Source: HdN1 sp052035295 (GTDB taxonomy: Bacteria > Pseudomonadota > Gammaproteobacteria > Pseudomonadales > Ketobacteraceae). Taken from it: a stretch of 64,000 nucleotides of DNA. This document shows, piece by piece, positions 26,199 to 34,313 of the stretch; positions within the stretch are counted from its first letter, which is position 1; every line of letters begins with the position of its first letter. The notes beneath the pieces are model-generated. The model searched no databases, was not told the DNA's origin, and saw nothing but the letters and a program-made list of their open reading frames with translations. The DNA is taken from NCBI GenBank assembly GCA_052035295.1, contig JBPOHS010000075.1:35279-99278 (forward strand). The letters are read 5' to 3'. A program made the position numbers and the translations under genes.

Positions 26199-26228
26199 TT
26201 GACAGTTATTTTCACCAGTTGGTATAAA
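26199..26228 (+). promoter_or_regulatory. sigma70 promoter of hupB
   Basis: A perfect TTGACA (26199-26204) and TATAAA (26223-26228) are separated by 18 bases. It lies in a 281-base gap between lon and hupB, leaving a leader of about 105 bases. Confidence 0.7.
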
Positions 26229-26339
26229 AGCCATCCGCCGCGCTGGAAGCGCCAGAATTGCAAAAAACGTGTTGCTATCTGTTTAGTTATCACATAAATC
26301 CAACCCATCTCACTCAGACAAAGTATAAAGGGGAGTCTT

Positions 26340-26615
26340 GTGAATAAATCCGAACTGATCGATGCCATCGCCGCATCAGCTGATATTCCGAAGGCTCAGG
26401 CTGGCCGTGCGCTCGACGCAGTAATTGAAGCGGTCACCGAAGCACTCAAGAAAGACGATCAGGTCGCCCTGGTTGGTTTTGGTACCTTCTCGGTCAAAGA
26501 AAGAGCTGCACGTAGCGGTCGCAATCCGCAGACGGGCCAGCCTATCGACATTCCGGCTGCAAAAATTCCCACGTTCAAGCCCGGCAAAGCGCTTAAGGAT
26601 GCTGTCAACGGCTAA
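26340..26615 (+). CDS. hupB: nucleoid protein HU beta subunit
   Basis: A 91-residue HU/IHF-family protein that bends and compacts DNA. The DNA-binding arm RNPQTGQPIDIPA lies near residues 61-73. It begins at GTG with GGGGAG upstream. Downstream of lon, as hupB is in many gammaproteobacteria; this context, more than sequence, supports HU-beta over HU-alpha. Confidence 0.96.
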   Translation: MNKSELIDAIAASADIPKAQAGRALDAVIEAVTEALKKDDQVALVGFGTFSVKERAARSGRNPQTGQPIDIPAAKIPTFKPGKALKDAVNG

Positions 26616-26629
26616 CGTGAAACGTGTCC

Positions 26630-26706
26630 GGAGCGGTAGTTCAGTCGGTTAGAATACCGGCCTGTCACGCCGGGGGTCGCGGGTTCGAGTCCCGTCCGCT
26701 CCGCCA
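26630..26706 (+). tRNA. tRNA-Asp (GUC)
   Basis: Acceptor GGAGCGG pairs with CCGCTCC, anticodon stem CCGGC/GCCGG with loop CTGTCAC, anticodon GTC, and encoded CCA. It lies 14 bases after hupB, so it could be processed out of the hupB transcript. Confidence 0.97.
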
Positions 26707-26714
26707 TTTTGCAG

Positions 26715-26750
26715 AAGCTCACACCCGCAAGGTTGTGGGCTTTTGTTTTG
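26715..26750 (+). terminator. probable terminator after tRNA-Asp
   Basis: GCTCACACC and GGTTGTGGGC pair with one bulge around a CGCAA loop, followed by TTTTGTTTTG. Confidence 0.6.
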
Positions 26751-26819
26751 TGTGCAGCTTAATAACAACGACATACGAGTCATACAGAATAAAGCTGTCA
26801 GGATTCCGGAGAAATCGAG

Positions 26820-28730
26820 ATGGATGCATTTAGACATTTATTACGTGGTTGGGTCGGTAAATCACTGCTTGCATTGATTATTCTCCCGTTTGCGGTCGTC
26901 GGGATCGAAGGCGTTTTTACGGGGTCTGGCCCCAATCAGGCCGCCCTGGAAGTCGACGGTCACGAAATTTCCAAGGTTGAGCTGGAGCGCGCCATCGACA
27001 GTCGTCGTCAGCAGATGCTGGAGCGTATGGGGGCGGGCGTCGATCCTTCCATTATTACCGCGGAAATGGTTCGTCCTGGCACAGAGAAGGCCCTCATTCA
27101 ACGTCAGCTGCTGATCAACGCGGCGGAAGACGAAGCGCTCTTCGTCCCTTCTGAGTCCGTGAAATCCTATGTGCGTTCCTTGCCGCAGTTTCATGACGAC
27201 AAAGGAGTGTTTTCACAGGAAAGACTCGAACGTTTTCTCGTTCAGTCAGGTATGTCGGCCGCTCGTATTTTCAGCGAAGTGAATGCAGACATGGTGACCG
27301 AGCAGCTGCAGAACGGCATTACCCAGTCGGCTTTTGCCACCCAGGGTGATGTGGAGCAGATTCTGGCGCTCGACAGGCAGACCCGTGACATTGGTGTTGC
27401 CACCATCAAGCCTTCCGCCTTTGAAGCTTCCATCACGGTGAGCGACGAGGACCTGCAAAAATTCTATGATCAGAACACTAATGCGTTCCGTTCGGAGGAA
27501 AAGGTCCAACTCGAATATCTGCATTTCTCCAAAGCTGACTTTGTTGATAACGAAGCCGATATTGCTGACGATCAGATTGCTGCAAGAATCGCGGAAAAAG
27601 CCGAAAAAGCGAAACAGAGTGAACGCCGGCGCGCGGCCCACATTTTGATTGAAACGGGCAGCAAGCACGAGGATGCCGAGGCGAAAGCAATTGCAGATGA
27701 GGTTCTCGCGCAAGTCAAAGGTGGTGCCTCCTTTGAAACGGTTGCCAAGGAAAAATCCGAAGACTTTGCCACGGCGAAAAGCGGTGGCGATCTTGGCTTT
27801 GCCGGCAAAGGTGTCTATGACCCTGCCTTTGAAGCGGCGCTGTATGAATTGGCTGCCGTCAATGATGTTTCCGGTGTTGTGAAAAGCGAATTCGGATATC
27901 ACGTCATCAAGCTGCTGGCTGTAGAAACGCCCAACCTGCCCGACGCCTTGCGTGATCGTGATTCCGTTGTTGCAGAACTTCGCGAGGAGCAGGCCAGGGA
28001 GCGCATGACCCTGGCAGTTGATGAGTTGAACCGTCTTTCGTTTGAATCCGGTGATCTCAGCGTCATCGCTGATCAGTACAAAAAGCCCGTGCAGGTTTCC
28101 GACTGGTTGACCCGTTCCAAGGCCGAGGGCGTTTTTAATGACACCAAGGTAAAAGATGTTGCTTTCAGCGATGCCATTATTCAGGAACAACGGAACAGCG
28201 ATGCGATCGAGCTTGAAGATGGCAGCCTGCTCCTGGTGAGGCTGAAGGCCCATGAAGCGCCTCGTCAGTTGGGGCTTGATGAAGTCAAGGACCCAGTAAA
28301 GCAACAGGTCATTGCTGAAAAGTCTCTCGAGAAAGCGCGAGCAACTGCCGATGAACTGCTGGCCAAGCTGGTTGCGGGTGATGCCCCTGACGCTGCGGCA
28401 AAGGCACTGTCGCTGTCCTGGGAATTCACCACGGCAGTTGAACGCACTGCGGGCAAACCCAACCGCCAGATCATCCAGAAAGCCTTCGAATTGGCCAAGC
28501 CAGAGGCGGGCAAATTCACCAGCGGCAAGCTGGATCTCGCCAATGGTGAAATCGCGGTTCTGGCGGTCAGCAACATTGGGCAGCGTGCCATCGAACGTAC
28601 GGATGCAGAGAAGCAGCAATTCACCAAAGGTATGGCCTACCGCTTCGGTACCATGGACATGGAAGGTTATCTTGCGACGCTTGAGGCAAAGGCGGAGATC
28701 AAGAGAAACCAGAGTGACGAAACAAGGTAA
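26820..28730 (+). CDS. ppiD: PpiD-like periplasmic folding chaperone (SurA/parvulin type)
   Basis: One N-terminal membrane helix (about residues 12-34) anchors a large periplasmic part. The SurA-like N-terminal domain is followed by a parvulin domain near residues 262-360 (RRAAHILIETG to SEFGYHVIKLLAV). PpiD assists newly exported outer-membrane and periplasmic proteins near the Sec translocon. 636 residues, close to E. coli PpiD (623). GGAG precedes the ATG. It follows hupB-tRNA-Asp, the normal order, and ends at a bidirectional terminator. Confidence 0.95.
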   Translation: MDAFRHLLRGWVGKSLLALIILPFAVVGIEGVFTGSGPNQAALEVDGHEISKVELERAIDSRRQQMLERMGAGVDPSIITAEMVRPGTEKALIQRQLLINAAEDEALFVPSESVKSYVRSLPQFHDDKGVFSQERLERFLVQSGMSAARIFSEVNADMVTEQLQNGITQSAFATQGDVEQILALDRQTRDIGVATIKPSAFEASITVSDEDLQKFYDQNTNAFRSEEKVQLEYLHFSKADFVDNEADIADDQIAARIAEKAEKAKQSERRRAAHILIETGSKHEDAEAKAIADEVLAQVKGGASFETVAKEKSEDFATAKSGGDLGFAGKGVYDPAFEAALYELAAVNDVSGVVKSEFGYHVIKLLAVETPNLPDALRDRDSVVAELREEQARERMTLAVDELNRLSFESGDLSVIADQYKKPVQVSDWLTRSKAEGVFNDTKVKDVAFSDAIIQEQRNSDAIELEDGSLLLVRLKAHEAPRQLGLDEVKDPVKQQVIAEKSLEKARATADELLAKLVAGDAPDAAAKALSLSWEFTTAVERTAGKPNRQIIQKAFELAKPEAGKFTSGKLDLANGEIAVLAVSNIGQRAIERTDAEKQQFTKGMAYRFGTMDMEGYLATLEAKAEIKRNQSDETR

Positions 28731-28737
28731 GTTGAAC

Positions 28738-28762
28738 AAAAAGGGCCGTAAGGCCCTTTTTT
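28738..28762. terminator. bidirectional terminator between ppiD and yejF
   Basis: AAAAAGGGCC, GTAA loop, GGCCCTTTTTT. Flanking A and T tracts let it serve both convergent genes. Confidence 0.93.
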
Positions 28763-28786
28763 ATTGCTCGCTGCCTTCGCCGCGCA

Positions 28787-30394
28787 TCAGCAGAGTGTTT
28801 CACCGAGAAACGCAGCGTTAAGCAACTGTCGGGTGTATTCTTCCCGGGGCGAGTGAAATATTGTGCTCGCACACCCTTCTTCGACAATCTTTCCGTTTTT
28901 AAGAACGATCATCCGATGTGACATGGCGCGAACCACCTTCAAGTCGTGACTGATGAACAAATAGCTGAGTCGGTGTTTTTCCTGCAGTGACCGCAACAGA
29001 TCGATGATTTGAGTCTGGATGGTTCTATCGAGGGCGGAGGTGGGTTCGTCCAACACAATCAATTCCGGCTTGAGAATGAGGGCGCGTGCAATGGCAATGC
29101 GCTGTCGCTGACCACCGGAAAACTCATGCGGAAAACGATGGCGTATCTCGGGTGACAACCCGACCTCCAGCAGCGTTTCACACACTCGTGCGTCAATCTC
29201 AGCGTCGCCAAGATCAAAGTGGATCAGCAGTCCTTCGGCAATGATCTGGGCGATGCTCATGCGCGGACTCAGGCTGGCGAAGGGATCCTGAAAGACGATT
29301 TGCATCATTCTTCGATAGGGGCGTAGATGGTTTCTCTTCAATGCATTGATCGGAACATTGTGCAGCCTGATCTCGCCGTTACTGTCAATCAGTCGCAATA
29401 AAGCCTGCGCGAGCGTGGTCTTTCCCGATCCGCTTTCCCCGACTATACCAAGCGTTTCACCCTGAAGAAGTTGCAGATGTATGTCATCGACTGCCTTGAT
29501 GTGTCCAACGGTCGTCTTGAAGAATCCCTTCTTGATGGGAAACCATACCTTCAATGACGTGGTATTGATGACTTCAGTCGCATCGGCAGGGACGGGTGCC
29601 GGAATTCCCGAGGGTTCCGATGTCAGAAGGTTCTGCGTGTACGGGTGTGCCGGTGAAGCAAATATCGCTTGGGTGTCGCCGGCTTCGACGATTTCACCGT
29701 TTTTCATGACGGCTATCTGGTCGGAAAAATGACGAACAATGCCAAGGTCATGGGTGATCAACAGGACGGCCATGCCTGTTTCTCGTTGCAGTTTGCGGAT
29801 CAATTCGAGAATTTGCTTCTGTATGGTGACGTCAAGCGCGGTAGTGGGTTCATCGGCGATGAGTAACTTCGGCTGATTCGCTATCGCCATGGCAATCATG
29901 ATGCGTTGACGCTGGCCGCCCGATAGTTGATGCGGGTAACTTCCCAGGCGACTTTCCGGATCGCTGATTTCGACCATGTTCAGCAGCTCGATGATGCGCG
30001 TCCTGCGTGCGTCCGGGAGAAGTTTTTGCCTGAGATCGATGACTTCGCCGATTTGTTTTTCTACCGTATGCAGCGGGTTCAGTGCTGTCATCGGTTCCTG
30101 AAAAATCATCGAAATTTCAGCACCACGGATAGCGAGCATTTGTGCATCATCAGAGGCGTCAAGTGACAAGCCGTCAAAGCTGATGGTGCCGGTGATCGTG
30201 GTGCATTTTTCCGGCAATAACTTGAGTATGGTATTTGCCGTGACAGATTTTCCTGAGCCGCTTTCGCCAACCAGGGCAAGGGCCTGACCGCGATGGATCT
30301 CAAGGCTCACGTTACGGACCGCCTGAATCTGTTGCTGGCCTTGTGAAAACGTAACGGACACCGAACGCAATGAAAGCAGCGCTGATTCAACCAT
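28787..30394 (-). CDS. yejF: microcin C/peptidyl-nucleoside-type ABC transporter, dual ATP-binding subunit
   Basis: Two complete ABC ATPase domains are fused in 535 residues. Each has GESGSGK Walker A and an SGGQRQR signature (LSGGQRQR and FSGGQRQR). Such fused ATPases drive YejABEF in E. coli, which imports microcin C, and NppA1A2BCD in P. aeruginosa, which takes up peptidyl-nucleoside antibiotics. It starts 2 bases after the yejE stop and is the last gene of the operon. The physiological cargo is probably short peptides; specificity is inferred from the family. Confidence 0.93.
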   Translation of the reverse strand: MVESALLSLRSVSVTFSQGQQQIQAVRNVSLEIHRGQALALVGESGSGKSVTANTILKLLPEKCTTITGTISFDGLSLDASDDAQMLAIRGAEISMIFQEPMTALNPLHTVEKQIGEVIDLRQKLLPDARRTRIIELLNMVEISDPESRLGSYPHQLSGGQRQRIMIAMAIANQPKLLIADEPTTALDVTIQKQILELIRKLQRETGMAVLLITHDLGIVRHFSDQIAVMKNGEIVEAGDTQAIFASPAHPYTQNLLTSEPSGIPAPVPADATEVINTTSLKVWFPIKKGFFKTTVGHIKAVDDIHLQLLQGETLGIVGESGSGKTTLAQALLRLIDSNGEIRLHNVPINALKRNHLRPYRRMMQIVFQDPFASLSPRMSIAQIIAEGLLIHFDLGDAEIDARVCETLLEVGLSPEIRHRFPHEFSGGQRQRIAIARALILKPELIVLDEPTSALDRTIQTQIIDLLRSLQEKHRLSYLFISHDLKVVRAMSHRMIVLKNGKIVEEGCASTIFHSPREEYTRQLLNAAFLGETLC

Positions 30395-30396
30395 GT

Positions 30397-31422
30397 TCAG
30401 TTATTCCTCGGGTCAAACGCATCACGAATTGCCTCTCCGATGAACACCAGCAGGCTGAGCATCACTGAAAGCACCACAAATGCCGATATTCCCAGCCACG
30501 GTGCCTGAAGATTGTTTTTTCCTTGCTGTAACAGCTCGCCCAGCGAGGGTGAGCCTGGCGGCAGACCAAAACCCAGAAAGTCGAGCGCAGTCAGTTGCGT
30601 GATAAACGCCGTCAGCAGAAACGGCATGAACGTCAGCGTTGCCACCATGGCATTCGGCAATATATGACGGAACATGATGCGCATGTCCGACAGACCGAGC
30701 GCCTTTGCTGCTTTCACGTACTCCAGGTTGCGTCCTCGCAGGAACTCTGCACGCACTACACCCACCAGCGCCATCCAGTTGAACAACAGCATGATCAGCA
30801 TCAACCACCAGAATGTAGGCACGATCACCGACGCCAGTATGATCAGAAGGAACAATTTGGGCATTGATGACCAGATTTCGATGAAGCGCTGTGCAATGAG
30901 ATCGGTGAGGCCACCGTAATAACCCTGCAGCGCACCTGACGATATACCGATGATGGAACTGGTAATGACCATCATCACGCCAAAGACAACACTGATGCGG
31001 AAACCATAAATGATGCGCGCCAGGACATCTCTGCCCTGATCGTCGGTTCCCAGCCAATTGTTCCGGTCCGGCGCGGATGGCGCCGGCGACGGCAGGTTGT
31101 AATTGATGGTGTCATATCGAAAGGGAATCGGCGGAAAAACCAGATAGCCCTGCTGTTTGATCAGGTCGATCACATAGGGGTCGCGATAATCGGCTTCTGT
31201 TTCAAGTTCGCCGCCGAAAGTCGTTTCCGGGTAACGCTGAAAAATCGGGAAATACAAATCTGATTTGTATTGCACTATCAAGGGGCGATCATTGGCAATG
31301 ATTTCCGCAGCGGAGCAGAGCAGAAACAGCGTCAGGAATATCCACAGGCTCCAGTAGCCTCGCTTGTTGTTTCTGAACTTTTGCCAGCGCCGCTGGTTTA
31401 CGGGATTGAGTCTGAAAATCAT
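30397..31422 (-). CDS. yejE: ABC transporter permease, YejE type
   Basis: A DppC-like inner-membrane permease of 341 residues with about six helices and an extended N-terminal periplasmic loop. The EAA region reads RNLEYVKAAKALGLSDMRIMFRHILPNA. ATG 31422 (MIFRLNPVNQRRW) was preferred because it matches the family N-terminus as I recall it and lies 4 bases after the yejB stop; ATG 31440 and TTG 31449 are also in frame but overlap yejB. Confidence 0.9.
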   Translation of the reverse strand: MIFRLNPVNQRRWQKFRNNKRGYWSLWIFLTLFLLCSAAEIIANDRPLIVQYKSDLYFPIFQRYPETTFGGELETEADYRDPYVIDLIKQQGYLVFPPIPFRYDTINYNLPSPAPSAPDRNNWLGTDDQGRDVLARIIYGFRISVVFGVMMVITSSIIGISSGALQGYYGGLTDLIAQRFIEIWSSMPKLFLLIILASVIVPTFWWLMLIMLLFNWMALVGVVRAEFLRGRNLEYVKAAKALGLSDMRIMFRHILPNAMVATLTFMPFLLTAFITQLTALDFLGFGLPPGSPSLGELLQQGKNNLQAPWLGISAFVVLSVMLSLLVFIGEAIRDAFDPRNN

Positions 31423-31426
31423 GGCG

Positions 31427-32503
31427 CTAGTTTCTCGCATCAAAATCAATTCTGGGATCGACCAGCATATAGACGACGTCGCTGACTATATTCATCAGCA
31501 GGGTGATCAAGGTGAAGATGAACAGTGTGCCGAAAACTACCGGGTAGTCGCGCGACAGCACGGATTCAAATCCCAGCAGGCCGAGCCCGTCGAGGGAAAA
31601 TATAATTTCGATCAGAAACGCCTCAGTAAACAGGATACCGAGCAACGCGCTTGGAAAACCCGCGATGACAATCAGCATGGCGTTTCGGAAAACATGTTTG
31701 TACAGGACCTGACGTTCAGTCAGACCCTTGGCTCGGGCGGTAATGACATACTGCTTGCCGATTTCATCGAGAAACGAATTTTTCGTCAGCATGGTCAGGG
31801 TCGCGAAGCCGCCGACGACCAGCGCTATCACGGGCAGTATGATGTGCCACAGATAGTCCAGGGCCTTCCCCCAGAGGCTGAGCTCCTCGAAATTCGGCGA
31901 GGTCAAACCGCGCAATGGAAACCAGGTGAAATAACTGCCACCGGCAAACAGGACGATCAGCAGCATGGCAAACAAAAAGCTGGGAATGGCGTAGCCAACG
32001 ATAATGACCGTGCTGGTCCAGACGTCAAAGCGGGCGCCATTACGCACAGCTTTCTTGATGCCAAGGGGGATGGATATCAGGTAGGTGAGCAGCGTTGTCC
32101 ACAGGCCCAGGGATATGGATACCGGCATCTTTTCAATGACGAGATCGACTACCGCTTTTGACCGGAAAAATGATTCACCAAAATTGAAAGTGGCGTAATT
32201 CACCAACATGTCGAAGAAGCGTGTCGATGCCGGTTTGTCGAAGCCATACATTTTTTCTATCTTGGTGACGAGCTCCGGATCCAGCCCCTGTTTGCCCCGA
32301 TAATTGGAACCCGAGGAATTGACTTCCGCGCGTGCGCTACCGCCCACCCGCTCGGAAGCACCATTGCCCATGCCTTCGAGCTTGGCAATCATCTGCTCGA
32401 CCGGACCGCCGGGAGCGGCCTGAATAATGACGAAATTCAGTGCCAGAATCCCCAGCAGCGTCGGAATGATCAGCAGCAATCGCCGCAGGATGTAATTGGT
32501 CAT
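31427..32503 (-). CDS. yejB: ABC transporter permease, YejB type
   Basis: A DppB-like permease of 358 residues, beginning MTNYILRRLLLIIPTLLG with the first helix. The EAA loop (ARAKGLTERQVLYKHVFRNA) contacts the ATPase. Residues about 55-90 form a periplasmic insert characteristic of YejB. ATG 32503 lies 20 bases after the binding-protein stop; extension to 32563 adds a Gly/Ser-rich peptide and was rejected. Confidence 0.92.
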   Translation of the reverse strand: MTNYILRRLLLIIPTLLGILALNFVIIQAAPGGPVEQMIAKLEGMGNGASERVGGSARAEVNSSGSNYRGKQGLDPELVTKIEKMYGFDKPASTRFFDMLVNYATFNFGESFFRSKAVVDLVIEKMPVSISLGLWTTLLTYLISIPLGIKKAVRNGARFDVWTSTVIIVGYAIPSFLFAMLLIVLFAGGSYFTWFPLRGLTSPNFEELSLWGKALDYLWHIILPVIALVVGGFATLTMLTKNSFLDEIGKQYVITARAKGLTERQVLYKHVFRNAMLIVIAGFPSALLGILFTEAFLIEIIFSLDGLGLLGFESVLSRDYPVVFGTLFIFTLITLLMNIVSDVVYMLVDPRIDFDARN

Positions 32504-32522
32504 CTCGTTGTTGCCCCCGCCG

Positions 32523-34313
32523 CTACTGTGGCTTGATCCACCAATTGAAAAAGCCGAAGTCATTGTACGAGGGGCTGGCGACCGGAACCCCGAACTTGTC
32601 CCAGTACGCCACCCGGAATACAGAAATATACCATTGCGGGATGACGTAATAGCTATTCAACAAGACCCGGTCTATCGCACGACAGGCACTGAGTTGCGAG
32701 GCTCTGGAATCCGCGTTGATCAGCTTTTCTATCAACGCGTCAACAACGGGATCCTTGACGCCAATGACGTTTTGGCTTCCGGTCTGGTCAACCAGGCTGG
32801 AATGCCAGTAATCCCGTTGCTCATTTCCCGGCGATACCGATTGCGGGAAGGAATGAATGATCATGTCGAAATCAAACGCACGAATCGCTTTGATGTACTG
32901 ACTCGTGTCGATGAGGCGGACGTTCAGCGTGATGCCCAGCTTTTCAAGGTTGGCCTTGAAGGGGAGTGCGATGCGCTCGAAATCCTGACTGTAGAGCAGC
33001 AGGTCAAAAGCGAAGGGTTGTCCACTGGCAACATTGACGAGCTTGTTGTTCTGGATTTTCCAGCCGGCGTCCGACAGCAGCTTGACGGCTTCACGCAGAT
33101 TGCCACGGACATTGCCGTCGCCATTGGTTTTGGGCAGTGTGAAGGCTTGTTCAAACACCGCCGAAGGCAGACTGCTCTTGAATGGCGTCAGCAGCGCAAG
33201 TTCGTCACCTTCAGGCAAGCCGGAAGACGCGCAATCCGAGTTGGAAAAAAAGCTGTTCGCGCGGGTATAGGAGCCGTAGAACAGGTTGGTATTGGCCCAT
33301 TCGAAGTCATAGGCGAGACCAATGGCACGGCGAACACGAGGGTCGGCAAATAACGCCCGACGTGAATTGAAAACGAAGGCTTGAAGGCCTGCCGGACGTT
33401 TGTGTGCAATTTCGGCCTTGTGAATGGCCTTGCTATCAAATTTCTCGCCCGTATAGGCCGTGGCCCAGCGCTTGGCGCTGTTCTCCGCGTTATAGTCGAT
33501 TCTTCCGGATTTGAACGCTTCGAGTACGACATCTTCGTCACGGTAGTAGTCGACCCGGATTTCATCGAAGTTATAGCGCCCTTTCATCACCGGCAGGCTT
33601 TCAAGCCAGGCATTCTTGACGCGTTCATACACGACGTACTGGCCCATTTTGTATTCCTTGACGCGATAGGGGCCCACGCCGGTGAAAGGTTTCTTTTCCT
33701 TCTGATTGGGCAGCGCGGCAATTTCGTCAGCCTTGAGTACAGGCAGCTGTCCGATGATGAGGGGCAGCTCGCGATTTTCCGTGTGCTTGAACGAGAACTT
33801 CACCGAGTCATTGTCGATGGCTTCCACTTTATCGACGTCGCGGTAATAGGCGGCATAAAAGGGTTTCCCCTGGGTGCGCAAGTAGTTGAAAGTGACTACC
33901 ACATCGTTTGCCGTGACAGGTGCCCCGTCGTGGAATTGCGCCTTGGGATTCAGGTTGAAAATGATACCTTCGTTCTTGCCGACTTTTTCAATGCTCTCTG
34001 CAAGATAAGGGTACTGCGAAAAAGGTTCGTCGTCGGAGCTGATCATCAGGTCAGCGCTGGTCAGGCTGATGGTGCCAGGCGGTTCATCCTTGACGGTATA
34101 TGGATTGAACGAGTCAAACGTACCAATGCCGGACATGACGACTTTTCCGCCCTTGGGGGCATCCGGATTGACATAGTCAAAATGAGTGAAGTCCTTCGGG
34201 TATTTTGTATCGCCATACATTGACAATGAGTATTGTGGCGCGGCTTGCGCGATTACTGTGGGCAAAAGAATGCCTGCAGTCAGGAGCACCATGAGTGTTG
34301 AAGTGCGTTTCAT
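32523..34313 (-). CDS. yejA: YejA/NppA-like extracellular solute-binding protein, proximal copy
   Basis: A family 5 binding protein of 596 residues with a cleavable signal peptide (MKRTSTLMVLLTAGILLPTV, likely cut after AQA). It resembles the oligopeptide-binding SBP_bac_5 fold, with typical motifs such as YPYLAESIEK and AQFHDGAPVTANDV. Its start overlaps the stop of the second binding-protein gene (ATGA), and yejB follows. It should deliver peptides or peptide-like antibiotics to the permease pair. Confidence 0.92.
   Translation of the reverse strand: MKRTSTLMVLLTAGILLPTVIAQAAPQYSLSMYGDTKYPKDFTHFDYVNPDAPKGGKVVMSGIGTFDSFNPYTVKDEPPGTISLTSADLMISSDDEPFSQYPYLAESIEKVGKNEGIIFNLNPKAQFHDGAPVTANDVVVTFNYLRTQGKPFYAAYYRDVDKVEAIDNDSVKFSFKHTENRELPLIIGQLPVLKADEIAALPNQKEKKPFTGVGPYRVKEYKMGQYVVYERVKNAWLESLPVMKGRYNFDEIRVDYYRDEDVVLEAFKSGRIDYNAENSAKRWATAYTGEKFDSKAIHKAEIAHKRPAGLQAFVFNSRRALFADPRVRRAIGLAYDFEWANTNLFYGSYTRANSFFSNSDCASSGLPEGDELALLTPFKSSLPSAVFEQAFTLPKTNGDGNVRGNLREAVKLLSDAGWKIQNNKLVNVASGQPFAFDLLLYSQDFERIALPFKANLEKLGITLNVRLIDTSQYIKAIRAFDFDMIIHSFPQSVSPGNEQRDYWHSSLVDQTGSQNVIGVKDPVVDALIEKLINADSRASQLSACRAIDRVLLNSYYVIPQWYISVFRVAYWDKFGVPVASPSYNDFGFFNWWIKPQ

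Noticed and set aside
27246..28739. 497-codon open frame opposite ppiD
   Set aside because: Same codon register as ppiD; the frame is explained by codon bias of the sense gene.
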